Below, in pieces: positions 1 through 7,695 of a stretch of DNA of 7,740 nt (position 1 is its first letter; every line of letters begins with the position of its first letter). The translations under genes and the position numbers were made by a program. The stretch is taken from contig MTML01000122.1 in NCBI GenBank assembly GCA_002011215.1, positions 1 through 7,740 on the forward strand, written 5' to 3'. This stretch comes from Archaeoglobus sp. JdFR-24. Its GTDB lineage: Archaea; Halobacteriota; Archaeoglobi; Archaeoglobales; Archaeoglobaceae. Under the pieces are notes generated by a model. The model had not been told where the DNA came from, did not search any database, and saw only the letters and a list, made by a program, of their open reading frames with translations.

Positions 1-106
1 ATTCATTTTTTTCCTTGCTATCATTTTTTATAATTGCTCCTCCAATGGAATAACTGAATAAAATAAGCAGAAACACGCCTAAAACAACATATTTTCTGTT
101 AACCAT
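1..106 (-). CDS. Exported or membrane-anchored protein, N-terminal fragment (gene C)
   Basis: This is the first 35 codons of a gene that runs off the left edge. I translated it by hand from the ATG at 106-104: it begins MVNRKYVVLGVFLLILFSYS, followed by IGGAIIKNDSKEKNE. A short basic start (R4, K5), a hydrophobic core at about residues 6-24 and a small-residue stretch (GGA) before a charged, hydrophilic region make a typical signal peptide or N-terminal anchor. The product should therefore be outside the membrane. It follows gene B on the same strand after 42 bases, so it could be the third gene of the operon or start from its own promoter. I see no ribosome binding site in the bases before the ATG, which suggests a leaderless mRNA. 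The mature protein is not in the window, so its family and function cannot be named. Another exported protein of the same surface locus is plausible. Confidence 0.6.
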   Translation of the reverse strand, partial: MVNRKYVVLGVFLLILFSYSIGGAIIKNDSKEKNE

Positions 107-123
107 GATGTTATATTTTTGTG

Positions 124-135
124 AATATTTAATTT
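124..135 (-). promoter_or_regulatory. Possible archaeal TATA box for gene C
   Basis: On the minus strand the gap between gene B and gene C contains AAATTAAATATT, preceded by the purine-rich GGAATA. Its centre is about 23 bases before the gene C ATG. This is close to the spacing expected for an archaeal TATA element driving a leaderless transcript that starts at or just before the start codon. The lack of a ribosome binding site before that ATG fits. The region is AT-rich throughout, so a chance match is quite possible. Confidence 0.3.
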
Positions 136-148
136 TATTCCAGATTTG

Positions 149-3100
149 TCAAAGATTGAATATCCACACTTCTTTTTCATCAATTGCAATATTGCCTGCA
201 TTGTCATATACGACTATTTTTATTGTGGATTTTCCAAAAGCTCTTTCATCCCATGTCCAATGATATGGTGGTTGTTCTATAACGCTTTTTAACTCTCCGT
301 CAACATAAAATTCAACTTTGTCAATACCAGAAATAGCATCAATTGCTTCTGCTTCAATAGTTATTTTGTTAATAATGATTGTTACAGGGAGAGGCAGAAT
401 TCTTCTGTCAAACAGATAAAGACCTTTCTCTGGCTTGGTTATATTTGCAGACGGAGAAGAATAATCAATATTGAGAGATGTCGAGATAATGCTGCCGGTA
501 TTGCCTGCAATATCAGTTGCATAATATTTGATGATGTGCTGTCCCTCTTTCAATACTATATCCTTTTCAAAAAGTTTCCATTCTCCTCCATCTATCTGAT
601 ACCATATTTTAGCCACTCCTGATAGTATGTCATTTGCAAATAATCTAAGCTTTACCTTGCTAACATACCAGCCATTCAATCCATTTGGAGCAGATGGAAC
701 AAAAACATGACTTACAACTGGAGGAGTTTTATCTATTTTTATTTCTATGGATTCCTTTTTCTCATGATTTCCCACATTATCTACAGATTGATATGTAAAT
801 GTAAGTATTCCTTCCGAAGATATGGTAGCAGTTGTTCCCATCTGCCATGCATTTTCATTTATTCTCCATCTCGTCATACTCACTCCACTCATTTCATCAT
901 AGGCTGTGAGATTTATGGTTACATTGCTTATGAACCATCCATCATTTCCCATAACGCCACTAATTTCAGCTGTGGTATTGGGGGGAGTGGCATCTACTAG
1001 CAAAATTTGCTGTTGTACACTCTGTTTCAATCCAAATGAATCCATAGCATAATATCTCAAAGTATATTCTCCTTCCACTGCTTCAAGCTCAGGAGTTGAA
1101 ATTTCTAGCACAATGTCCATATTTTTCTTTCCCTGACGCCATGTTCCATCACAGGCATAATAATGACCATTCCAGAAAAATATAGAAGAGGCTGGCCCTG
1201 AAACGCTGAAATTTATGATATAATCTACACCCCTTCCAACAATGGTTATGTGTGTGAAACAGTCCACATAATTGCTTCCATATACAGGCTCAAAGACAAC
1301 AAAAGCATTTGGAACAGTAGATGCATAAATTGTAATTGGAGAGAAATGATTTACTATTGCCCAGCAATATCCAGAATAATTATTTATATCTGTAGTGTTT
1401 GCCCAGCTATTGTTATAAATCTTCCATATTCCAGCAGAAGACAAATAGGCAATTCCCTGCAAAAATTCTTCACCAATACTTGCGTTGGCAATGTCTTGGC
1501 TGGTGTAATACATGGTAACGTTGGCTGGCCATTGTATTAAAGAAATATCTTCAACGATGATTTCTATAGCACCTCCCACAGCATACATCCCTGTGTCAAA
1601 GTGGCCAGTAGGCGTATTCTTATATTTCCCAATAATGATTGAATTAAAAGCAGAAGAGTTTAAAGAAAGGATTGTATTGGTTTGGGAGATAGCATCTATT
1701 GTTTTTTCTCCTTTTACAAACACAAAGTAGCAATGGGGATAATCATATTCAGCAGACAGCCATGGGTTGAAAAGCACATTGCCATTTATGTTACAACCCA
1801 CCCCACCAGGATTTGAAGGATGTGTTGGTCCGCTAGCATTACCCCACCAATTTTTCGTAGCATTTACTTGCGAGGAAACAGCACTATTTATTCCATATGA
1901 TAGACTGGTAGCAAAATTGTTGAAATGCGTTTTTATATTGGAAGCTCCATGCCCATTTTTAACAAGTAATTTTATTCCATCTCCTGCGCCGCTAAAATTA
2001 TTTCCAACTATAGATATGTTTGTGCATTTTCCCTCTATGATGATGCATGCTTGTGAAGAAGAGATACTGTTATTGAGTATTATGGAATCGTATATTCCTC
2101 CTTCTGATGATGAGCTCACATTTGGTGCAAAATTTAGCAAATGAATGCCTTTTTTAGCATCAATTGTATTATAATTAATCTCCATATTTTCATATTTGGC
2201 AGGTAATTTTCCACTCATTCCACCTGAAACGTAAATGGCTGTTCCGCTATTATTAAAGTTATAGAAATAATTTCTGTAAATTATGTGCTTATCTGGTATT
2301 ATGCTTGAGTTGCCGTAATGGAGGTATGCTATACCTACTGGAGGAGAGTTATCTACTGGATGCTTATGCAATTGAGTAAATTCATTATCAAAAATTTTCA
2401 CTTTTCCTGTCCATTTTTCTAAATGAATGGCATGCCATATATTAGAGAAGGTGTTGTTGTAAATGTAAAGTTCACTGTGCGAACCTTTACTATACCATCC
2501 ATAGGCATCTCCGTTAATAACCTTGTTATTCCTAAATCTTATAGCACTTCCATTTGGAATATCTATTGCTTTGATGATATAGTCAGTGCTATTTTTAAAG
2601 GAGAAGCCCTCTATGAAAATATTTAATGTTTCTGTTAATCCTGATCCATTTATGAAAAGACATGTGGAACCATTGCCATCTATTATGGTGGTGTTTGACT
2701 CGTTTCCAATTATAGTAACAGATTTATTTATTACGAGATTTTCATGATATATTCCAGGATTCACAATGATTTTGCATTCAAAGTGAGATGGGTCTCCTAT
2801 TCCAAAGTAACTGCTTTTATACGCATTTATTGCATCTTGGATGGTAGCAAAGGCATCATAGCCGAAGGTATGGCCGTTTACCGTATCTCCTGGACTTTTA
2901 CCTTTCCAGTCATCATCCACCCAGATTATATTTGGAGTAGCGGTATAATTTATATAAACCATATCCCATGAAATTGTATCCAGCTTTGCTGCTCCAGTTG
3001 CTAAAGATTTTACTGCAATGAAAGGAGAGAAAGAAGAATAGTTTACATTTGATATATTCAAGGGGTTATTTGGGGGGAGGGTAAGATTAATCCATGCTTT

Positions 3101-3796
3101 TGTTGCATTGTCAACATTATTTAATGCTACATTCCATTGCCCACTGTATCCTTCGTCTGTAGCAGAAGAGCGATGCATTAAAACGAGGCTGTAAAATTGA
3201 TAAATGTTGCCATTTTTCTTCCAGTGGAGAAGCAAATCAAATTTATCATAGACAGATTCATTATGATGTTCTCCTTTCCATTTCTCTGGCTTATAATGGA
3301 TTCCATTTGCCGTATAAACTGTGCCATTTAAATCTATATAATATGCATCAAATTGGTAGCTTGTGTATCCACTGCCTTCCCTATTTGGTATGGTAACGTT
3401 CTGCCAGTTAACTGCTCCTGCAGAAACATTGCTGAATACCTGGCACCAGTTCGAATTATTTGCAAAATCAGGTATGCCAGTACCTCCAATTCCTCCAACT
3501 AACACAACGACTCCTTTTTTGCTTCCTCCCGTTGTCGGTGGTATCGGATCCCACCACTGAACATCGCTTAAATCCAAGCCAACAATAACCATGGTTAAAT
3601 CGCCTTTTTCTAAATCATAGGTACCAAATTTTTTGTAAACAAAGCCTGAGTTTGGAGCAGTGCTTGTAATGGTAAGGCTACCTCTTTCATAAATATGCAT
3701 TTCTGCTTTTATAATGAAGGGAATAACAAAAATGATAATACTTGCTACTGCAATTATGAGGAGGAATTTTAAACCATGTGAAATATTTTTCTTCAT
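149..3796 (-). CDS. Secreted right-handed beta-helix surface glycoprotein with C-terminal Ig-like/OmpL47-like repeats (gene B)
   Basis: A 1215-residue exported protein, complete at both ends. Residues 1-31 form a signal peptide (K2, K3, hydrophobic core about 10-29, likely cut after IKA). Residues 35-288 are an unrecognised beta-rich domain. Residues 290-680 are a right-handed beta-helix of the NosD/pectate-lyase-like type: entry motif WVDDDW at 292-297, FATIQDAINA at 316-325, VNPGIYHENLVINKSVTIIG at 345-364, many short turns with Asn ladders, and the exit motif NWWGNASGP at 649-657 with FNPWL at 676-680. Residues 690-825 resemble a surface domain often found in archaeal secreted proteins (MYYTSQDIANA, then WKIYNNSW, then CWAIVNHFSPITIYA). 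Residues 830-930 look Ig-like, 935-1110 are two OmpL47-like repeats, and 1111-1215 are a final Ig-like domain. About 40 N-X-S/T sequons suggest heavy N-glycosylation. There is no C-terminal membrane helix or sorting motif. Such folds usually bind or cleave polysaccharide or act in adhesion, but I see no catalytic set that proves an enzyme. The ATG start is supported by the ribosome binding site and the signal peptide. Confidence 0.9.
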   Translation of the reverse strand: MKKNISHGLKFLLIIAVASIIIFVIPFIIKAEMHIYERGSLTITSTAPNSGFVYKKFGTYDLEKGDLTMVIVGLDLSDVQWWDPIPPTTGGSKKGVVVLVGGIGGTGIPDFANNSNWCQVFSNVSAGAVNWQNVTIPNREGSGYTSYQFDAYYIDLNGTVYTANGIHYKPEKWKGEHHNESVYDKFDLLLHWKKNGNIYQFYSLVLMHRSSATDEGYSGQWNVALNNVDNATKAWINLTLPPNNPLNISNVNYSSFSPFIAVKSLATGAAKLDTISWDMVYINYTATPNIIWVDDDWKGKSPGDTVNGHTFGYDAFATIQDAINAYKSSYFGIGDPSHFECKIIVNPGIYHENLVINKSVTIIGNESNTTIIDGNGSTCLFINGSGLTETLNIFIEGFSFKNSTDYIIKAIDIPNGSAIRFRNNKVINGDAYGWYSKGSHSELYIYNNTFSNIWHAIHLEKWTGKVKIFDNEFTQLHKHPVDNSPPVGIAYLHYGNSSIIPDKHIIYRNYFYNFNNSGTAIYVSGGMSGKLPAKYENMEINYNTIDAKKGIHLLNFAPNVSSSSEGGIYDSIILNNSISSSQACIIIEGKCTNISIVGNNFSGAGDGIKLLVKNGHGASNIKTHFNNFATSLSYGINSAVSSQVNATKNWWGNASGPTHPSNPGGVGCNINGNVLFNPWLSAEYDYPHCYFVFVKGEKTIDAISQTNTILSLNSSAFNSIIIGKYKNTPTGHFDTGMYAVGGAIEIIVEDISLIQWPANVTMYYTSQDIANASIGEEFLQGIAYLSSAGIWKIYNNSWANTTDINNYSGYCWAIVNHFSPITIYASTVPNAFVVFEPVYGSNYVDCFTHITIVGRGVDYIINFSVSGPASSIFFWNGHYYACDGTWRQGKKNMDIVLEISTPELEAVEGEYTLRYYAMDSFGLKQSVQQQILLVDATPPNTTAEISGVMGNDGWFISNVTINLTAYDEMSGVSMTRWRINENAWQMGTTATISSEGILTFTYQSVDNVGNHEKKESIEIKIDKTPPVVSHVFVPSAPNGLNGWYVSKVKLRLFANDILSGVAKIWYQIDGGEWKLFEKDIVLKEGQHIIKYYATDIAGNTGSIISTSLNIDYSSPSANITKPEKGLYLFDRRILPLPVTIIINKITIEAEAIDAISGIDKVEFYVDGELKSVIEQPPYHWTWDERAFGKSTIKIVVYDNAGNIAIDEKEVWIFNL
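467..994 (-). repeat. Two tandem OmpL47-like/Ig-like protein repeats inside gene B
   Basis: Gene B residues 935-1021 and 1022-1110 are two copies of one module. They begin DATPP and DKTPP, with the next domain starting DYSSP, giving periods of 87 and 89 residues. Matching anchors are GWF (953) and GWY (1042), SGV (970 and 1059), WRINENAWQ (977) and YQIDGGEWK (1066), and DNVGN (1006) and DIAGN (1095). The third unit (1111-1215) keeps SGI and DNAGN but has a different core (VEFYVDGELK, YHWTWDE), closer to a bacterial Ig-like domain. The copies have diverged in sequence, so this is an old duplication. These modules usually act as spacers or binding domains on the cell surface. Confidence 0.8.
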
Positions 3797-3800
3797 TTTT

Positions 3801-3807
3801 TCACCTC
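3801..3807 (-). promoter_or_regulatory. Gene B ribosome binding site overlapping the gene A stop codon
   Basis: The minus strand reads ACGAGGTGA, then AAAA, then ATG. GAGGTGA is a near-perfect Shine-Dalgarno sequence four bases before the gene B start, and its last three bases are gene A's TGA stop. A ribosome finishing gene A would stop on the initiation site of gene B. This fixes the gene B start and argues for one transcript with coupled translation. Confidence 0.85.
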
Positions 3808-6800
3808 GTTATCCTTATAGATTTCCAAAATCTGTGCCAATATCTAAGAAAGACATAAATTCTTGCGATACCATCCAGTATATCTTTTGGGATATGTATA
3901 TGGAGAAAGGAACGAGGTAAAACCATGATATGCCATTTACCCGGTTTAGTCAGGTATATCTTATTATAATATTCTTTAATGTGCGGCCATTTCCAATGAA
4001 ATCTAATAATGTGTTTGATGCCGATTTCTCTATCCCTCCATTTATCTTCCCATTGATAAATACAAAGTTTTTTAACCATATCTAAAGAATATGACTCTTT
4101 CTTATAGTTGACTTTAAATATGTCGCGTTTCCACGTTTTTATTTTGAATTTTATTTTCCACCAAAGAATTTTAACAAAAAATCCTATTGACACGTATACG
4201 CCAACTTTCAAACTCATTTCTATATCTATGGAAGCAGAAAGCGACCAATTCATCATAAAGCTTGCATCTGGCTCCCCATTAAGTTTAACTATTAATTCTA
4301 AGGTATCTAGTTTGCATTCCAAATAATTAAAACGTCTTAAGATAAAAACAAAATTTTTAATACCAAAAGTGGGCGTGAATTTTAAAATAGCGTTACCATA
4401 TATTCCAATATCAAATAAACTAATATACACCGGGCATAAATTCATTAAACCTTTTTTAAAGCTCAATAAGCCATCAAAAGTTGGTTTTAAAATTGCATTA
4501 AAGTTAACATATATCTCTCCAATTTTTTGTGACGGATCTTCTGTTTTGGCGATTATCTTTGCTTCCATTATATCACTATAATATAATGCTACTCCACATG
4601 AGGGAAGATCTATGATTTTAAGATAAAGGAAAGGCGGTGCTGCAAGAGGCGGCGGAAAATTAATAACGCCTTTGAAACGGGAGCCATTGAGTAGAACACT
4701 AATATCTAAGCCAGCAGAAGAAGCATCATAGTCAAGATGTGGATATTCATCCATTCCGAATCCTATGGAGAAATATTTTGGAATATCGCTTATATTAACA
4801 TATGCTGCCCATCCTATCTTGCTGTTATTGCTGTTATCAGGTCTATGTATTCCTGTAAAAATGAAGCCGATTCCACAACTTGCTTGATAACTAACATAAC
4901 AATTTTTCATGTCAGAAAGATTTACGCTTACAAAAATTTCATCTGGTATATTTGTCATGTAAAAACGGAAAATGCTATTTTGTATAAAGCTTGAATCAAC
5001 ATAACAGTTTATGTCCACACCTCTTGAAACATTTACCCCTTTGATACGTATCATGAATCTGTTATCATCTCCCATGAAATACCAGAAATTCATTTCCTTT
5101 GGGATATCTATATCTAATAGTCCTCGTACTGCAATTAAACCATACCAGTATTTCAGCCTTATTTTTATTCCAAGCCCCGTAGGTGGGGGAAGTCTGCTGA
5201 GAATGGAAGGATCTCCGCATTCAACTGTAGCTGTTACTCTACAGCCGTCGCTGGCATTATAATGAAAATTGTTGAAATCCTTTGTATCAAAAGAAATTTC
5301 AATATTCTCTGGAATTGAATGGAAAAGAATATCTGCATATGCTACAAAAGGAATGAAATCGAGGCTGGCAAAAGCTCGAATTTCTAAGCTTGCTTTCTCT
5401 CTGCCTGTATTCATTTTGAGATATATTCTGTTTTCTGAGGAGTTATATTTGATATGCTGCGGATTGAATAGCCTAGCATTTATTCCCAGAACTTCTAAGC
5501 CAGAGAGGCTGAGAGAGCTTATAATGGCATAGAAGGTGAGATAATATTCGCCAGAGAGTGGTTCATAGTAAATAAAATTACCCTGGTTATCCGCTTTTAA
5601 AATCTTAAATTGAATTTCACTAACAGGAGCGAATTCAGATAACTTTCCTCCATACTCTATTCCATCACTCCAGTTTACATAAAAGCTTGGTATACCCAGT
5701 ATCTTAAAGGAAGCGACTAAATCTTTTCTAGCGTTAGGGGGATCAGGAAAACTTCCATTGAGAAGAGATGTATAATTGCAGGCAGCGAAAACAGAAATTT
5801 CATCTATAGGTTTACTCATATTTATGGAAATATTGGATGCAGTAAGGTTCCATAAAATTTCCATTTCTTCTGGCAATCCAAGCATTGATAGCCCTATCTT
5901 CAAGCCAGAATAGTTAATGACTACAGTTGTGTTGTTAATGGTAGAGCTTGCGCGATAGCTAATTCTATTTGGTTGAAATGTTATATTAATTAATCCATGT
6001 GGTGTGCTGTTAATACAACCTGTAATATTTAAATTCCTTTTACTTTCCTTTGTTCCTATCCAGAATATAATAGGCACGCTGTCTACATGCTCAATAATAA
6101 TATTTCCCTTTCCTCCAGATAGGTTAAGTGAAACATTCTGGATATGAATATTTGCAAATTTAATGTAAAAGCTGTTTCCTAATAACCCACCAATAAATCC
6201 TTTTTCTTTAACAGACCAATTATATTTTGGCTTTGAAAGATCTGCAAGATAAGTTTCTAAATGCTTTATGCTGAGGTTGGTAATAAAGGAGGCATATGTA
6301 AAGTCTCTCCAGTGTAAAAGAAAATCGGCAGATACTCCGCACATTTTCATTTCCAGTTGATAACCTTTTTCGAGAGTTAAATGCCTTTTATTGCTTGCCC
6401 CAACATTTTCTATTGAATAAATTGTAGTTATATTGTTTTGAATAATCAAAGGCATACTCCTCATTATTTTGAAAATGTCTTCAATACTTATTGATACATA
6501 ATCTGGAATAGGAAATATTTCTCTGCCAAAACAATATATATAGCTATTTTCAGCATCATTGCTAACATCGCCATATATTACAGGTTGCATATTGTTAATG
6601 TAGTTGACATCACCAATATCAATGAAGGTGGCATTTTTGAAATCTCCAATAGCTTTTACCTGTATCTTATCTATTAAATGATTATTTATGCATTCTAAGA
6701 TGCCTTTGCTCCAAGAGAAACCAATAAGGATAGATTCATTAATTTTATCAAATAAAAATTCAATTGAGAAATTCCTCCCTCTAACAGAAGATAATATGGT

Positions 6801-7604
6801 CACCGGTGAAGAACTCTGAATGGTAACATTGATGGGATCTAAAGCAAAGCCACTCGTATCAAAAACAATATTGAAACGCGAAGGAGGGGGAGCAAATTGA
6901 ATATCAAATCTTGTGAGGTTTTTAAGAGCCACATTGCCATATTTATCGACCACTCTTCTTCCAATTCCAGCAATTAAAGTTAGATTTTCAATTGCTTTAC
7001 GATTTATTAAATCAATAGATGCCTTTCCATTGGTGCCCATTGAAAAACGTAGTGATGCAAATCTAGGAGCATCCTCTGAAGCATAGCCAAGTAAAACTAG
7101 ATGATCTGATTTTCCATCTTTAGAATCAGGAATTCTGAAAAATGCAATTATTTCCAGTGGCATCTCTTTATTTTGGATCAGCCACAGTTTCCTTACTTTA
7201 AAATTTACAGCCAGCTTAATAGCTCTTTCCCTAATAGAAGGCAGTAAGCTAAATCCGAATTTTATGGAAATATCCTTTCCCAAAATTCCAGTAGAAATTT
7301 TATCATCTGCATTTATTCTATGTGTTTTCCAGAAACTCAATCCTTTGACATATTTTACTGTATCACCACATTTTATGTAAACGCTGTATGTTAAGGAATC
7401 GATAATTGAAAGGATTTTTAAGATGATTCGGGTAATGTTAAATTCTTTGGATGCGGTTAATCCCGGATTTACTTTGAAAATAGCGTTTTCATTGGAGGAA
7501 GTTTTTGTAGGGGTAATTTTTGGAGTGAATGCGGAATCGAAAGATTGTTTTGTAAGAAAACAAGTTTTGTTTTCCAGTCCTAATTCAAAAGTTCCATTAT
7601 ACAC
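3801..7604 (-). CDS. Giant beta-rich repeat glycoprotein of unknown family, probably missing its 5' end (gene A)
   Basis: A 1267-residue reading frame that I do not recognise. The nominal start is GTG at 7604-7602. It lacks a ribosome binding site, and the frame stays open upstream to 7655 with no earlier ATG, GTG or TTG. There is no signal peptide, although the protein has over 30 N-X-S/T sequons spread from residue 3 to 1119 and alternating beta-strand patterns typical of exported proteins. The true N-terminus with its signal peptide is therefore probably beyond the adjoining IS110 element. From about residue 508 to 1037 a degenerate unit recurs: an (L/I)P turn, two or three strands, often Y-x-A-S, then more strands. 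Residues 1134-1149 are hydrophobic, followed by a basic, Trp/His-rich tail with no sequons (1150-1267). No enzyme motif is visible. It is cotranscribed with gene B, whose ribosome binding site overlaps its stop codon. It may be a surface scaffold or adhesin. As it stands it may be a pseudogene or a cytosol-trapped product. Confidence 0.75.
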   Translation of the reverse strand: MYNGTFELGLENKTCFLTKQSFDSAFTPKITPTKTSSNENAIFKVNPGLTASKEFNITRIILKILSIIDSLTYSVYIKCGDTVKYVKGLSFWKTHRINADDKISTGILGKDISIKFGFSLLPSIRERAIKLAVNFKVRKLWLIQNKEMPLEIIAFFRIPDSKDGKSDHLVLLGYASEDAPRFASLRFSMGTNGKASIDLINRKAIENLTLIAGIGRRVVDKYGNVALKNLTRFDIQFAPPPSRFNIVFDTSGFALDPINVTIQSSSPVTILSSVRGRNFSIEFLFDKINESILIGFSWSKGILECINNHLIDKIQVKAIGDFKNATFIDIGDVNYINNMQPVIYGDVSNDAENSYIYCFGREIFPIPDYVSISIEDIFKIMRSMPLIIQNNITTIYSIENVGASNKRHLTLEKGYQLEMKMCGVSADFLLHWRDFTYASFITNLSIKHLETYLADLSKPKYNWSVKEKGFIGGLLGNSFYIKFANIHIQNVSLNLSGGKGNIIIEHVDSVPIIFWIGTKESKRNLNITGCINSTPHGLINITFQPNRISYRASSTINNTTVVINYSGLKIGLSMLGLPEEMEILWNLTASNISINMSKPIDEISVFAACNYTSLLNGSFPDPPNARKDLVASFKILGIPSFYVNWSDGIEYGGKLSEFAPVSEIQFKILKADNQGNFIYYEPLSGEYYLTFYAIISSLSLSGLEVLGINARLFNPQHIKYNSSENRIYLKMNTGREKASLEIRAFASLDFIPFVAYADILFHSIPENIEISFDTKDFNNFHYNASDGCRVTATVECGDPSILSRLPPPTGLGIKIRLKYWYGLIAVRGLLDIDIPKEMNFWYFMGDDNRFMIRIKGVNVSRGVDINCYVDSSFIQNSIFRFYMTNIPDEIFVSVNLSDMKNCYVSYQASCGIGFIFTGIHRPDNSNNSKIGWAAYVNISDIPKYFSIGFGMDEYPHLDYDASSAGLDISVLLNGSRFKGVINFPPPLAAPPFLYLKIIDLPSCGVALYYSDIMEAKIIAKTEDPSQKIGEIYVNFNAILKPTFDGLLSFKKGLMNLCPVYISLFDIGIYGNAILKFTPTFGIKNFVFILRRFNYLECKLDTLELIVKLNGEPDASFMMNWSLSASIDIEMSLKVGVYVSIGFFVKILWWKIKFKIKTWKRDIFKVNYKKESYSLDMVKKLCIYQWEDKWRDREIGIKHIIRFHWKWPHIKEYYNKIYLTKPGKWHIMVLPRSFLHIHIPKDILDGIARIYVFLRYWHRFWKSIRITR
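4494..6083 (-). repeat. Degenerate repeats of about 52-70 residues in gene A
   Basis: Within gene A residues 508-1037 a unit recurs that starts with a Leu/Ile/Val-Pro pair and runs into alternating hydrophobic strands. Clear copies are VPIIFWIG (510), GLPEEMEILWN (576), GIPSFYVNWSD (637), SIPENIEISFD (763), DIPKEMNFWYF (833), NIPDEIFVSVN (885), DIPKYFSIGFG (940) and DLPSCGVALYY (999). Several are followed 15-22 residues later by a Tyr/Asn-Ala-Ser motif (YNAS 782, YQAS 906, YDAS 959; weaker LTAS 587). Spacing between neighbours is mostly 52-70 residues, with one longer gap between 637 and 763. The copies are too diverged to show as DNA repeats. I saw this by eye and did not score it. Confidence 0.6.
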
Positions 7605-7662
7605 AAAATCAATTTCTTGTTCTTTACCAGTTTCTATTATGGGGCTGATGATATGTTAAAGC

Positions 7663-7691
7663 CCGCCTCCATATAAGCATGAAGGAGGCGG
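7663..7691 (+). promoter_or_regulatory. Inverted repeat that can mask the transposase ribosome binding site
   Basis: CCGCCTCC at 7663-7670 is a perfect 8-base reverse complement of GGAGGCGG at 7684-7691, with a 13-base loop (ATATAAGCATGAA). In RNA this would form a G+C-rich stem that buries the AGGAGG Shine-Dalgarno sequence of the transposase. Such a hairpin forms only in transcripts that begin upstream of 7663, so it could block translation from read-through transcripts while allowing it from a start inside the loop. The pairing is seen directly; the regulatory role is inferred by analogy with other insertion sequences such as IS10. Confidence 0.6.
7683..7688 (+). promoter_or_regulatory. 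Ribosome binding site of the IS110 transposase
   Basis: AGGAGG is a full Shine-Dalgarno core placed seven bases before the ATG at 7696. It decides the transposase start and is also the right arm of the hairpin at 7663-7691. Confidence 0.8.
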
Positions 7692-7695
7692 TAAA

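Noticed and set aside
1767..2144. Plus-strand open frame of 125 codons opposite the gene B beta-helix
   Set aside because: It lies wholly antisense to a region with clear beta-helix motifs, has no ribosome binding site that I can see and no recognisable product. The other plus-strand frames of 65-97 codons across 707-5532 are similar shadows.
1757..2929. Calling the beta-helix of gene B a pectate lyase or copper-binding NosD protein
   Set aside because: The fold motifs are clear but I see no catalytic or metal-binding residue set, and these repeats occur in many non-enzymatic surface proteins.
3808..3870. A separate promoter for gene B inside the end of gene A
   Set aside because: Short AT-rich matches exist but none is convincing, and the overlap of stop codon and ribosome binding site explains expression without one.
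7423..7659. Plus-strand open frame of 78 codons ending just before the IS110 transposase
   Set aside because: It is antisense to the start of gene A, its translation resembles no protein, and it ends at the TTAA next to the IS border. Most likely a chance frame.
7663..7691. Reading the inverted repeat as a transcription terminator
   Set aside because: No T-run follows either arm and the right arm is the ribosome binding site of the transposase, so a role in translation or in the element's end is more likely.
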